64,000 nucleotides of DNA from Smittia aterrima (GCA_033063855.1 CP093831.1:22196001-22260000), one strand, 5' to 3'. Positions 47,857 to 60,821 are shown, numbered from the stretch's first letter. A program made the numbers and translations. Notes: generated from the sequence alone by a model not told the origin.

Positions 47857-50037
47857 AATTGAAGTGTCATCTGATGGGCAAGAGATCCGTTGTGCATTCG
47901 ACCATTTCAATTCGTGTAAGTCAGAAGTTTAGTTAACGAGACTGGAAAGAGATGAACAAGAAAACTTGAGTGAAGAGGACAAACAAGATAAATTAGAAAG
48001 GAATGCCGAAAGCACTCGATTAATTGCACAACTCAAACCAAATATTTTTCTTGTTAATGCAGCGGAAGATTGCGACTTTACGATAAGCTACAAAAATGTT
48101 TATTTCATGACACTCGCGGCCACTAAAACACTTTAAGTCTCAAGTAAACGAACTAATAAACGAGTGAGTGAAGTGAGAATAAACCTCGGAAAATGTGTTT
48201 TAGCAGCTCGAGGATGAGTTTAATGAAAGGCTTTTTATTCTGTCGAGCTTTGAGTTTCAAAAATCTTAAATTTATAATTAAACATCGAGCTCTCATCAGA
48301 TTGACTTAGAAGGCAACAAGTTCACGTGAATCGAAGAGTTTAAGCTTTAAGCTCTAATCTAAGCTTTCTCCGGATAAAAAACCCTAAAAGTGTTTATCGC
48401 ATTCCGTCCGAGCGCTTCCACGGAAAGTGATTTGCATATTAAAAAAATAATCCACTTCACTCACTTTTGTTGGGAAACTTGAGTTTGTTTGTTGTTTTAA
48501 TTGCGCTAATGCATCGCTTCGTGTCGTAAAGCATGATGCATTAGAGTGATTGACGACGTGAATTGAATATCAAGTGTACTTTCATTGTCTCATCACGACG
48601 CGACGTTCAACGCTTTAAATCTTGAAACGTTTTTCTCGTCAATCTGAAGACGCCGCTTCAACACTTGATAGAAATAAATTAAGTTATCAACTTGACGATG
48701 AAGACGAAAGAGGGAAAAACGTAAATTACATCATTTCAAAACATGTCACTTTTGCTACGGTGAACAGATAATTAATTTAAGTTAAATTGCTATTTGACTT
48801 CTTCATAAAATCATAAACATTTATGGCAACAAAGCAAAAGTTATCGTGGAATTAATTGGCTGACACAGTTTTGTTTTGCTAAGAATTGCATTTAATTGGA
48901 ATTTCGAAAAGTCGCTGATTTATGATTTTTCGTTCAGGACTTTGTTGAAGAGACGTGAAGCTAGATTTACGATTTGGGCCCGTGCGATGATGACGCCTGA
49001 AGTTTAAATAATTTCACGAAAGTTTACTTTCACAATAAAGTCACAAAACGATAAAACGTTCAGACAGAACTTGACAAATCTCACGTTTTCGCGAATCTTC
49101 TGATCAAACTCGTCCAACAGATTAATTTTTACAGCTACGGTTGTTTATTATTCGGTGTTTTATGCTTTTATCACTTTCCCGCGAGTCTGAAGATTTTCGT
49201 AAGATTTTTGATCCCTCGGCGAATGAAAATAAGCAAACCAACGAGTAAAATAAAACATGTGATCGTGAATGTTTCTCTGAAGAAAATATTCGACTCTGAA
49301 CTTTATAAATAGAAAGAAGAACGAAATTATTTTACTTTTCTGCGAACCTCAAGTCAAGTAGTGCGAACAATTTGTGAGTTACCAATTTTACAAGAAATGT
49401 TCAGCTGCTCGTCTTAGATCTTTGCACAAGTTAAAACCGCACAGCAAATATTTTATGACACAATCGGATCTCATAACTCGCTCTATGCTGGTCAACGACA
49501 TGACACTTCTTAAGCCTCGCAAATAAATCATACTCTCCAATCTTACACAATTTTAATCTTCTTTTGAGGTTTTACTTTCGTTTCGATTTTTCCGCAAACT
49601 TTTTAATTGGAATATCGACTTAATGAGATGATCAAACGTTCGCTGATTTTTAGCAGACGCACATTATCCATAAGAGCTCATAAAGATCAATCAGTGCATG
49701 CAAAATTGTTTGAAGAACAGACCGATCAAGTTCTCTAGGCTGAAGTGGAACTTTCTCCCCAGGTTGCCTCAATAAATTGTTGAAGCGTGCATTACGTTAG
49801 AGTTTGATTGATATGCACGCATTTGTGCATTAATCAGTCGAATAAACGCTCGCCCTAGATGCGGCTTTGCTTTCTTTTCAAACTCATGAGAAATCTTCAA
49901 GACAAGACACAACAAATGAAGAAAAATTAACTTCAAACTTTACAAGCACGTGAGCTTTAACTAATATCAAACAAATTCTTTGAAGTCTCATTTGGCTTCG
50001 TCGTAATTCCGACATAAATTTTACGTTTTCTGACTTT
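47857..50037. other. Upstream region of the RhoGEF gene
   Basis: About 2.2 kb of AT-rich non-coding DNA lies upstream of the RhoGEF start codon. It should contain the 5' leader and promoter of the long isoform. No additional coding exon or recognisable element was found. Confidence 0.45.
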
Positions 50038-50631
50038 ATTGCATAATCGTGCGGCAACAATAACATTTCATAGACAACGGAAATGTTTGATTCCGGCATG
50101 AACTTTATGAGAAATTCAAAGAACCATCGCGAGCTCGAGTGAATTTAAAACCTCAAGCTCAAGCAAAGTTTGCCGCTGATCAAACATTAAACTTCTCTCG
50201 TGTCTGCATTTGCAAAAGAAAAATATTTTTCTCGATCGGATTACTTCTTCTTAGTTCGCGTTAGTCGAGGAAAGTCTTTCTGAGTTGCTTGAACACGAGT
50301 TCAAGGTTATCTACTAATGCATTCTAAATGTTTCTCGATTTATCGGCAACTGAGCTCTAAGGCTTTGCTTTCAGCCGAGCGACACTTTCACAATAGAATC
50401 CGTAAGGAGAACAGTTGCTGTTTAGCTAACACAACAGTCGCTACAACTTCAACCTCGATTCATGGCAAAATGCAAAAGACATAAAAACGCTTTATGATCT
50501 CAATTTATGTCGCTTGAATTTTATTTCTCTCGGCACAATTTATCAGAATTTTAATGTTTGAAACTATAAGAAGAAAAGACAGACCACCGCTGTACCAGCT
50601 AGCGACGTGTTCAGCATGTCATTTTTAATAT
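50038..50631. repeat. Inverted repeat, left copy (partner 55042-55645)
   Basis: This segment of about 0.6 kb is present in reverse complement at 55042-55645 with near-identity over the stretches compared. Examples are the GCTAGCGACGTGTTCAGCAT region at one end and the TTGCCGCACGATTATGCAAT region at the other. It has no coding potential. Confidence 0.85.
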
Positions 50632-51470
50632 AAACTTCGTTTGGACTTTCATTCATTTAAAGCGACATCAAGCGAGGGACCTTGTTTGGCCTGAACTTTC
50701 CTAATAGTTTCACTAAACTCAAGTCACGAGCGAGAGCAGAAATTCTTCTTGATATTTAACAAAACCAAAACCATCATCGTTTATCTTTAAAAATGATTTG
50801 TAAGGAAACAAATTAAGGGATCAATGGCTAACAAAGAGATTCGCAATTATGATGACAATTGCATTGACTGCTGTTGGATAACCGTTGAAATTACATAATT
50901 GTAAGCTACAAAGCGGCTCGTTAATCATGATTAATTGAGCGGTTTCGTACGCGTTTTAAGCCGACAGTTAAAAATTGGCATGAAATTAGTTTGCAGGTAC
51001 TCGTTCATGCAAAGAGATCTCGTGTTATTTTGAATTTGTTTAAATCAATTGCACGAGGCTAAAGAAACGTTTCCTTCTTTTTGATCTATTTTGTATTAAT
51101 AGACTCAGCGTGGAGTTGATGCTCTTGTTGTGTCTTCATAAATAGCGCTCGGATCAGATGTTCTTCGTTTTCACTTGCGTCTTCAAAGCGTTGTCAGTTT
51201 TTCTAACTTTTCTTCCCGACCGGTTAGTGAATTAAAATAACAAAACACTTTTTGAAATGATTTGAAAATCGTCTGCGGTGAATTATCAAGTCACTCAGTT
51301 AAAGTCAATAAAGAAATTAAACGATAAATTATGTTCAACCTTTCCGTATGTCAGTATGAAGCGTTGATGTTCGACTGCGCTTTCTGTTGCAAATGGATTT
51401 AAATTGCGTTGTTTGTTGAATGAAAGGAAAGTTCGCCTTTGGCGTAATAATTTACAATGAAGCCTGAGTT

Positions 51471-53315
51471 GATCGATGGACTTGCACGAAGGGAAAATAA
51501 AAGCGCTCGATGATAAAGCTTCGGAAGATATCGTGGCAGGCTGGAGAGTTTTCAGTTTCATTTTTCAAATCCATGCAGATACAGAGAGTCCATTAGAGGC
51601 GAAACATGAAGAAAATCCATTAAGAATTCAATTCTTCGCTTGATTGTTCAAATAGATAAAATTAATTATTGCTGTTGCATTTCACGCATCATCGATCACG
51701 ACACAAACAACGGGAAATATCTTCATTATTATGTAAATTAGCTTCGCACTCTCATCGTCACTTCTCCGAAGTTGACCATAAATCAAAAGCAATTGATTGA
51801 TGATCGCAAGAATTGCTGATGAATTGAACGATTCAATCGAGTTTTGTTTTAAGTCAATCAACAGCAGAACAGAATGTTTAACACGCAACACACGTTTCGG
51901 GATAATTTTCCTTTCGATTTGTTGAAACTCCCAAAAGCGACAAGCCAGTATTGCGTTCCCTTGCTATTAACCGACAACCAGACAGATTGAATGTGAAACT
52001 CTTTGCACTTCTGTTTTAATTTCCTTTTGTCGAGTACTTTAAGCTCATAAGTTTTAAAGAAACGAATGAGATAAGCTGACAGCTTTCAACTGCTTGCAAC
52101 GATTAGCATCGTGAAGTTTCTATTAGATTCTCCCACGCAAAACGATAGCGATGCAAAGTAAGGTTTATTCAAAACCAATTAGCATTTGGATTGTGGGCGA
52201 TATGATTTTTTTATTGTCATCGAATGAAAGCTTTCAAGATGATCACAAAAGTTTTCATCTCTGCAACTCTTTCTAAGTCACTTGTTCTATTTTATGACCT
52301 TCGAGTGCGGTTTCTCATCCGACAAGATCGAATTTCTTTCAACGCCACACAGATTTAACAATTCAGAAAATGTTTATTGCCAACTCAATGTTGCTTCTCG
52401 CTTCAAGCTCTTGCATGAAACCTGAGCATGTAAAATATTTTCTCGCGATATTTCATACCTGTTTGACTCTGCAACGAATGTTTGTATCTCTCTAGCTTTA
52501 TTGAATCTCTTGTCAGTCGTTTAACTAATATTTATTGCAATCTAAGCACGCTGATTATACATAAAACTACACGCAATTTATTATGTTTGCTATTGGAGCT
52601 CGTGATCGAGAAAATTCCTGTTTCGTTATCGATAGCAGAGCGAATGCTTCATGAACACGAATCGTTGCACGCTGTTAACATTGATTTAATTAAGTTAATT
52701 AAGAATCACTTTATCACTTAGCTCGAAACTCATTTGAGCATCGACTTTTCTCGTTAATTCTTCAATCGACGATTTTCCACGCACATCGCAACGAAGTTGA
52801 TAACTTTTCTGTTTGGTTTTCCTCTCAACAACATTTCTTCTTAATTAAATTCATGCTGATTACATTAACGGTCGAGACAAAACACCTTTTCAACTGTTTT
52901 CTAAACAATTATCACGATTATCGTGACTAAACTGTTGTTGAATGGCAAACGACACCGCGAAGACTGTCGAAACAATTGCAAGCACGAGCAACGATCAATT
53001 TAACGCGAGAGCCTTCAATAAACACTGCTTCATTCATCAAGACACGAAGTCGACTGAACAGCGATCGCATTCGTTGTTTCTTCTCTCGTTAAGTGGGCAA
53101 CTCAACCGATCGCATGAGAGAAAATTGAGAATTTGTTCTTCTCTCTCTCACAACTTCGCCGATGAACTTGAATTGCCGGCAAGCAAGTCGCTTTGTTTAT
53201 GTTTTTGTCTCGTTAAGATTGCGAAATAAATTGAGCGAATTAAATCGAACCCTGCGGCGCAATGTTTCGCTTCGATTTCTAATTCATTTTGCTTGATTAT
53301 CGCTTTCAATTACAG
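51471..53315. repeat. Direct repeat, left copy (partner 55816-57658)
   Basis: About 1845 bp recur in the same orientation 4.34 kb downstream. I counted roughly a dozen substitutions and small indels, so identity is about 99 percent. Weaker, broken similarity extends upstream to about 51405. No long open frame, terminal repeat or transposase was seen. Confidence 0.9.
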
Positions 53316-55041
53316 TCAACCGCTTAGAGAGATAATCATTACCATTTCATCATTTTCATTGCCGATTAGACTCCTGATGATTTTAAATTGATTTAGGATC
53401 AGCAACTCTTGCCTTTGGCTGTTTGTGTATCTAGGGTAAAATATTTCAACCAGAAGACTTCTCGAGTTCGCAAGAAATTTCTTTTGAACATGTTGAGTCA
53501 TCGATATAAATTGATATCAAGACAATGTCGAACGATCAACGTTTTTCAATCAGTTCCGATCCGTCATATTGAGTTTGTTTCCATTTGCAGCAATGAAAGA
53601 TACAAATTGATGTAATCAACGAATGCGATCACGACTTCATTCTCGTTTTGACGTATCGAATTGAAAATTTCGATCGACGATTGCACATTATTATTTTTCG
53701 GCCCTCGAAAGTCAAATTTCAATTATTATAGTCTGATCGTGTGTGGCTCGAGAAATCAACTCGAGTCTCGAGGGGAAAATGTGTTTTGTGTCCCTCACAA
53801 CTTTCTCGCCGCGGCCCTTCAAACAGCAACGGCAGTCGCGTTTTTCGTAATTAACTTTCGTAAAAGAACAACCGTGGCAATTGAAATGAAAGAAGTTTAA
53901 TTGCAGCCGAAGTTTATGGCAAAACAAAAAATTCTTCTGAAGCAAAAGTGTTACGCTGTCCGCTAAAGAGTTCGAGTTGAAGTTTATTTGCATCATCAAC
54001 ATCGCATTAAGGCCAGAGCAGATGCAGATGGACTTTATGTCGTCTTGCGCAATGTATTGTTTGATGCAAGAAAGTGTTCTTGAACATGACTTTAAACGCG
54101 CAAAGGTTTCAATTCATGATATCAACGCCAAACGATCTGGAAAAAGCAACAAATTGTGTTCAAGTCGAAGGAGGCACGAAACATTTAAGAGCATCGGATT
54201 TGTTTTCTTGCGCTTAATGTCCGATTGTTTCTCAGCTTTTCGCTTATCGATGCAATTTATGTTCTTTTCATGAATTCTTTTCGTTTTGTTTGCGCTCATG
54301 CAGATTTCTCTCGGCAGATAAACGCCGAAGTTAAAAACCATAATTTGAACAACAATTTCTGAGGTTTCGGTGAACTTAATCGCGTTTCGTCTTAATTTCA
54401 CTTTCTTGTTTCTTTGTGGTTTGTACTCGAGTTCTTTACAGTTTTTTTTAAGAACCAAACCAAAATTTAATGCGCATCCGTTTCTGTCTGTTGCCCTAAT
54501 TTCTTATTTGGTGAAACTTTTACATTCGCCACGAGATTGCAGTTTATTTGCATTCGAAGCGGTAAGATTCGTGAGTTGTCACCGAGTAAATTACGCAAAA
54601 TGAATGTTTCCGATCAGTTCTTTTGATAAAGTCTCATTCGTCTCATTCGTTTAAATATAGTTTAAGAATTTTTATAAGATTGGCTGATAGCAATAATTAA
54701 ATTTTTGAATTGAAAAGCCTCGGTCTGAGTGAACCGTACGAGAGAGAAGAAAGCACCTTTCGTCACTTCAATTAAACAATTGATCAACAATATGTTTTTT
54801 TTTGTCATTTCATAAAGGTTGCTTCTCCTCAACAGATGTTGAAGATCTTCGGCAAAGCAAAATAGAACCGATTTGTCGCGTCCCAGAAGGAGGCTAAAGA
54901 ATACACTTTGTCACAAAAAGGAATGTGTAGTGGTAGCCTTATAATATTATAAAAAAAGAAGGAAATTCAAGTTAATGCAACAAAGAGTTTATTTTGAACT
55001 TCGTTGTTAACTCTTGAGTGAACATGAATGCAAAATTTTTT
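53316..55041. other. Single-copy spacer between duplicated blocks
   Basis: About 1.7 kb of non-coding AT-rich DNA with no counterpart elsewhere in the window. A short imperfect hairpin (AGGCTA arms with ACAC-containing stems) is visible near 54891-54943. The frames present are short and unsupported. Confidence 0.5.
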
Positions 55042-55645
55042 TACCCTGATAAAAATGACATGCTGAACACGTCGCTAGCTGGTACAGCGGTGGTCTGTCT
55101 TTTCTTCTTATAGTTTCAAACATTAAAATTCTGATAAATTGTGCCGAGAGAAATAAAATTCAAGCGACATAAATTGAGATCATAAAGCGTTTTTATGTCT
55201 TTTGCATTTTGCCATGAATCGAGGTTGAAGTTGTAGCGACTGTTGTGTTAGCTAAACAGCAACTGTTCTCCTTACGGATTCTATTGTGAAAGTGTCGCTC
55301 GGCTGAAAGCAAAGCCTTAGAGCTCAGTTGCCGATAAATCGAGAAACATTTAGAATGCATTAGTAGATAACCTTGAACTCGTGTTCAAGCAACTCAGAAA
55401 GACTTTCCTCGACTAACGCGAACTAAGAAGAAGTAATCCGATCGAGAAAAATATTTTTCTTTTGCAAATGCAGACACGAGAGAAGTTTAATGTTTGATCA
55501 GCGGCAAACTTTGCTTGAGCTTGAGGTTTTAAATTCACTCGAGCTCGCGATGGTTCTTTGAATTTCTCATAAAGTTCATGCCGGAATCAAACATTTCCGT
55601 TGTCTATGAAATGTTATTGTTGCCGCACGATTATGCAATAAAATG
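55042..55645. repeat. Inverted repeat, right copy
   Basis: Reverse complement of 50038-50631. Homology ends sharply at GCAATAAA near 55645. It is separated from the right direct repeat by only 170 bp, whereas the left copies are 839 bp apart. Confidence 0.85.
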
Positions 55646-55815
55646 AAAAGAAAATATTTCGAATAAGATAAGCAAGAAATCTGTAAAAGATTTGATTCTG
55701 GCTCACATCAAATCCTGAAATATTGCTTGCTTTGATACAGCTGGAAAAAAATTATAACAAGCCTGTTGTTTGTTGAATAAAATGAAAGTTCGCCTTTGGT
55801 TACTTCGCTCAAAAT

Positions 55816-57658
55816 GATCGATGGACTTGCACGAAGGGAAAATAAAAGCGCTCGATGATAAAGCTTCGGAAGATATCGTGGCAGGCTGGAGAGTTTTCAG
55901 TTTCATTTTTCAAATCCATGCAGATACAGAGAGTCCATTAGAGGCGAAACATGAAGAAAATCCATTAAGAATTCAATTCTTCGCTTGATTGTTCAAATAG
56001 ATAAAATTAATTATTGCTGTTGCATTTCACGCATCATCGATCACGACACAAACAACGGGAAATATCTTCATTATTATGTAAATTAGCTTCGCACTCTCAT
56101 CGTCACTTCTCCGAAGTTGACCATAAATCAAAAGCAATTGATTGATGATCGCAAGAATTGCTGATGAATTGAACGATTCAATCGAGTTTTGTTTTAAGTC
56201 AATCAACAGCAGAACAGAATGTTTAACACGCAACACACGTTTCGGGATAATTTTCCTTTCGATTTGTTAAAACTCCCGAAAGCGACAAGCCAGTATTGCG
56301 TTCTCTCGCTATTAACCGACAACCAGACAGATTGAATGTGAAACTCTTTGCACTTCTGTTTTAATTTCCTTTTGTCGAGTACTTTAAGCTCATAAGTTTT
56401 AAAGAAACGAATGAGATAAGCTGACAGCTTTCAACTGCTTGCAACGATTAGCATCGTGAAGTTTCTATTAGATTCTCCCACGCAAGACGATAGCGATGCA
56501 AAGTAAGGTTTATTCAAAACCAATTAGCATTTGGATTGTGGGCGATATGATTTTTTTATTGTCATTGAATGAAAGCTTTCAAGATGATCACAAAAAGTTT
56601 TCATCTCTGCAACTCTTTCTAAGTCACTTGTTCTATTTTATGACCTTCGAGTGCGGTTTCTCATCCGACAAGATCGAATTTCTTTCAACGCCACACAGAT
56701 TTAACAATTCAGAAAATGTTTATTGCCAACTCAATGTTGCTTCTCGCTTCAAGCTCTTGCATGAAACCTGAGCATGTAAAATATTTTCTCGCGATATTTC
56801 ATACCTGTTTGACTCTGCAACGAATGTTTGTATCTCTCTAGCTTTATTGAATCTCTTGTCAGTCGTTTAACTAATATTTATTGCAATCTAAGCACGCTGA
56901 TTATACATAAAACTACACGCAATTTATTATGTTTGCTATTGGAGCTCGTGATCGAGAAAATTCCTGTTTCGTTATCGATAGCAGAGCGAATGCTTCATGA
57001 ACACGAATCGTTGCACGCTGTTAACATTGATTTAATTAAGTTAATTAAGAATCACTTTATCACTTAGCTCGAAACTCATTTGAGCATCGACTTTTCTCGT
57101 TAATTCTTCAATCGACGATTTTCCACGCACATCGCAACGAAGTTGATAACTTTTCTGTTTGGTTTTCCTCTCAACAACATTTCTTCTTAATTAAATTCAT
57201 GCTGATTACATTAACGGTCGAGACAAAACACCTTTTCAACTGTTTTCTAAACAATTATCACGATTATCGTGACTAAACTGTTGTTGAATGGCAAACGACA
57301 CCGCGAAGACTGTCGAAACAATTGCAAGCACGAGCAACGATCAATTTAACGCGAGAGCCTTCAATAAACACTGCTTCATTCATCAAGACACGAAGTCGAC
57401 TGAACAGCGATCGCATTCGTTGTTTCTTCTCTCGTTAAGTGGGCAACTCAACCGATCGCATGAGAGAAAATTGAGAATTTCTTATTATTCTCACAACTTC
57501 GCCGATGAACTTGAATTGCCGGCAAGCAAGTCGCTTTGTTTATGTTTTTGTCTCGTTAAGATTGCGAAATAAATTGAGCGAATTAAATCGAACCCTGCGG
57601 CGCAATGTTTCGCTTCGATTTCTAATTCATTTTGCTTGATTATCGCTTTCAATTACAG
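55816..57658. repeat. Direct repeat, right copy
   Basis: Same-orientation copy of 51471-53315, ending at the same CAATTACAG. Beyond it, unique sequence leads into the 3' end of the pickpocket gene 120 bp away, so the duplication abuts that gene's downstream region. Confidence 0.9.
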
Positions 57659-57778
57659 CTTTAAAAGATCGATTAATCTGCAGAACATCAAATTAATGTT
57701 TTTGATGATCAAGAAAATAATGTCTTAAGCGAATTGAAATTTTTATTAATTTAAATCTTTTGTGCATTGATTGAAAAT

Positions 57779-59528
57779 CTAATCACGTCTTCCATTACAA
57801 TACCAAACTAAACGAAGCGAGAAGAAATAAATTATTTCAATAAATCCAAGCACTGAAGCTCCAAGAAAAAATCCAGCAGTTCCCCCGATCGAGACTGAAA
57901 CAAATTTATCATAATTACCAGTTATTAAGAAATTTCATGTAATTCACCAAATAAATCCGCGAGTGTGAAGATGACTCCTCGTTGAAATCGAATCAACGGA
58001 TATTTCTTCATTATCACCAAACCTCCGATGCTTCCAAGAAGTTGCTTCGTTCCTTGCAAATGTTGATACTTCTCGATGATTACATTCGATCCAAGACAAT
58101 TCTGCAAGCAATAGCAATTGACGTTAGCTTCTTTGCCGAATTCATCGTGAAACTCGAGGAACAATTCCTTCTTCTCGGGAAAGCAGCTCATCAGTTGACG
58201 ATACGAGCAAACTGGCTTTGCATTGTCCTCTACAATGTAAATTATTTCCAAGTTTATTTTTGATTCTAAATCACTCAACACTCACTGTTGATGTAAAAGT
58301 AAGGAATGCATCCACATCGATCCATCGCAATATTCGCTCGACATTCCGAAACGCACAAATTCTTTGAATAAACTTTGTAGTGAGTCAGATTAGATTCGCT
58401 GTGAAAGCGACAACCTCGCTGGGAAATAAATGTGTCATCTCTGAACTGCTTTGTGGTGATAATCTCAATGGAATAAGCCTCAAACTCATACGCTTCTGTC
58501 GTGTAACCAATCGAGCGAGCGATGTTCATTGTTTCGTATGGACTTTAAAATGAAAATAAAAGCTTTCTTAATTAGCTAAGGAAACGTTCAAATATTGCGT
58601 CAAAGTTACATTTTTCTAGAAAATTCAACGAACTCCGACTTTGACGCAACATTTACAAATGTCCCTAATTAGAGCTTTCGTTCCAACCTGTGTAAGTAAA
58701 TCGTGACTGGCATGGTGAAGCCTATAAAGCTGTATGTCATATCTCCATCAAATAAATTTCCATACCGAACGTCATGAAGCTTTTGTTTCCTGTAGTAAGG
58801 ATCTTCGGGCAATATTTTGTTGTCTAGGAGAAGAGCTGTCGAGAGATTCAAAGCTAAAATGTTGTTTGTTGTGTAGCAGATTCCATATTCCGTTAAGATT
58901 TGTGTCGATCTGATGAAGTCCATGTTGTTGACGTTACGAACTTTCTTTTCAACGTTTCCTGTTCTTCGAGTCAAGTCTTCAGTCAGATCATAAATCAATC
59001 TCAAGTAGTCCGAAGGCTTAATTCGAAGTTCTTTCAATAACTCGTCAGTCCTTGCTGTGGCTTTTATGTTTTGGAAATTCAGATACGAAGAGTTAGCGAG
59101 GGATTCGAGAAACTCAAAAACTTCTTCTTTTTCATCGTCTTTCAATTTCGAACGACTGTGAAGATCGAAAGTTAATAAGAAATAATCTTTTTAACTCAAA
59201 AATATAATTTGAACCTAATGTAAGCGTCGTATTTCTCGCGGCTCAATCTTTCCATCGGACAAATTGTGATGCTCGGCAAGGAAGTGTTCCAATAATAATG
59301 ATCGACAGAGACTGCGACCACTGTGCTCTCATGCAAATAACGATTCCATGAAGCCAAACTAAAGTCAACACTGAAGTAAACAGCAGCACAGATCAACGCG
59401 AGCCAAAACATTCTTTCGACATAATGAATAACAAGAAAGTTTCCGAGATAAGAAAAGCCGTGAATTCCACTGCGATTGAAATATTGGTTCACAAAATTTT
59501 TAACTGGCGAGAGAATATTCAACTTCAT
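57779..59528 (-). CDS. Pickpocket-family DEG/ENaC sodium channel subunit
   Basis: Exons: 59528-59215, 59155-58688, 58542-58286, 58229-57948, 57894-57779; 478 aa. Pickpocket proteins form trimeric amiloride-type cation channels used in taste, touch, salt or water sensing and fluid uptake in insects. A short cytosolic N-terminus with HGFSYLG precedes TM1 (MFWLALICAAVYFSVDFSL). The conserved post-TM1 LPSITICPM follows. The extracellular region carries the cysteine-rich core (GCRF, KNLCVSECRANIAMDRCGC, IPYFY, CYCLQNCLGS). TM2 in the last exon includes the GGTAGFFLGASVLGFIEI stretch with the G-x-S selectivity filter (GAS). Both ends are short for the family, but all essential elements are there. 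A minus-strand AATAAA lies at 57747-57742. The exact ppk orthologue is not assigned. Confidence 0.93.
58558..58673. repeat. Foldback (imperfect palindrome) in pickpocket intron 2
   Basis: The intron between exons 2 and 3 is almost entirely a foldback. Arms begin AAAGCT...AATTAG and contain GCGTCAAAGT, mirrored by ACTTTGACGC and CTAATTAGAGCTTT. The arms are about 45-50 nt, with a loop of around 20 nt. It could be a small MITE or a structured intron. No clear target-site duplication was seen. Confidence 0.7.
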
Positions 59529-59878
59529 GATCTAGCTTTGATTAAAATTGCAATCTTTATTAGTTCGCTGTTACTTTGAGAATGAAGTGAATTCAAACTA
59601 TTGAAAGCTTATAACGTCATTCCATTAAGCTTTCATAAATTATTCAAAGCTTCGTGTTTGCACTTGAGTAATGATAAAAGCTTTAATAATAAAAGTCTAT
59701 CAATTAGCGAAACGAAAATCTTTTCATTTACATTTTCAACCAAAAACGAAAGGAATCAACAAAAGAACATGAAATTTATGTTTGCAGTTCGGGTAAATTT
59801 TATTTAAGAATAAATTAAAATTATTCGCTTGAAATTAAGTGAATTTGGTTTTAAGGGTTTGATTCTAAAGTAGTTGTT
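59529..59878. other. Intergenic gap
   Basis: A 350-bp gap lies between the pickpocket start codon and the stop of the Thr-rich gene. A minus-strand AATAAA at 59804-59799 is the likely poly(A) signal of the Thr-rich gene. Nothing else is seen. Confidence 0.5.
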
Positions 59879-60766
59879 TTAAACTAAAGTTGTTTCAACT
59901 TCTGGAGCTTCAGTGGCTGGTTCGGGAGCTAAAGTTGTGTCAACTTCAGGAGCTAATGTTGTCTCAACTTCTGGAGCTTCAGTTGCTGGTTCTGGAGCTA
60001 AAGTTGTCTCAACTTCTGGAGCTAAAGTTGTCTCAACTTCTGGAGCTTCAGTGGCTGGTTCTGGAGCTAAAGTTGTCTCAACTTCTGGAGCTTCAGTGGC
60101 TGGTTCTGGAGCTAAAGTTGTCTCAACTTCTGGAGCTTCAGTGGCTGGTTCTGGAGCTAAAGTTGTCTCAACTTCTGGAGCTAAAGTTGTCTCAACTTTT
60201 GGAGCTTCAGTGGCTGGTTCTGGAGCTAAAGTTGTCTCAACTTCTGGAGCTAAAGTTGTCTCAACTTCTGGAGCTTCAGTGGCTGGTTCTGGAGCTAAAG
60301 TTGTCTCAACTTCTGGAGCTTCAGTGGCTGGTTCTGGAGCTAAAGTTGTCTCAACTTCTGGAGCTTCAGTGGCTGGTTCTGGAGCTAAAGTTGTCTCAAC
60401 TTCTGGAGCTTCAGTTGCTGGTGCAGGAGCTTCAGTGATTTCTTCTGAAGATTCGCTTGAAGATGGCTTGGTGGGTTTGGGAGCTTTGGTTGGTTTAGGG
60501 GCTTTGGTTGGTTTCGGCTTCTTATGATCATTTTCTTCTTTGGAGTCAGAATCGTTTGATTCATTTGAATCGTTTTCCTTCTTGTGATCATTTTTATTTT
60601 TTTTATCATCTTTTTCATGCTTATGATGCTCTCTGTGTTCGTCTGATGAGTGCGACCTCTTTGATCCAACTTCACCTGAAGCTTGTGATGCATTTGATTC
60701 AATGCTTCTTCCGAACGCAACAACGCAAAGAGTTGCGAGAATCAAAAATATTAATGTGCACTTCAT
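59879..60766 (-). CDS. Secreted Thr/Pro/Glu-rich tandem-repeat protein
   Basis: An intronless gene of 295 aa. The signal peptide is MKCTLIFLILATLCVVAFG. A His/Lys/Asp/Ser-rich charged segment follows (EHREHHKHEKDDKKNKND), then a Lys-Pro-Thr linker (KPTKAPKPTKAPKPTK). The C-terminal half is about ten copies of a 15-residue unit (APEPATEAPEVETTL) interspersed with four 8-residue units (APEVETTL). Threonine-rich mucin-like composition predicts heavy O-glycosylation. It may be a salivary, silk, peritrophic or surface-coating protein; that is inference from composition. A shorter paralogue lies 1.5 kb upstream in the same orientation. Two long open frames on the opposite strand are by-products of the repeat. 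Confidence 0.85.
   Translation of the reverse strand: MKCTLIFLILATLCVVAFGRSIESNASQASGEVGSKRSHSSDEHREHHKHEKDDKKNKNDHKKENDSNESNDSDSKEENDHKKPKPTKAPKPTKAPKPTKPSSSESSEEITEAPAPATEAPEVETTLAPEPATEAPEVETTLAPEPATEAPEVETTLAPEPATEAPEVETTLAPEVETTLAPEPATEAPKVETTLAPEVETTLAPEPATEAPEVETTLAPEPATEAPEVETTLAPEPATEAPEVETTLAPEVETTLAPEPATEAPEVETTLAPEVDTTLAPEPATEAPEVETTLV
59890..60435. repeat. Coding minisatellite, 45-bp and 24-bp units
   Basis: About 0.55 kb is made of 45-bp units and shorter 24-bp derivatives with very few substitutions (for example one Lys for Glu, one Asp for Glu). Unit homogeneity suggests recent expansion or ongoing unequal exchange, so copy number probably varies between individuals. Confidence 0.9.
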
Positions 60767-60821
60767 TTCTTTTTTTTTCCTTTTCGTTTTAATTTGTCAC
60801 TGAAGATGAAACTGAGTAAAC

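Noticed and set aside
51295..53229. Short frames conserved between the two copies of the direct repeat
   Set aside because: Their conservation is explained by the about 99 percent DNA identity of the recent duplication, and indels between the copies disrupt some of them.
59890..60527. Two long plus-strand frames (182 and 204 aa) rich in Leu/Gln or Gly/Ser/Ala
   Set aside because: They are the reverse complement of the 45-bp coding minisatellite, whose unit length is a multiple of three, so all frames stay open. No signal peptide or independent promoter is seen.
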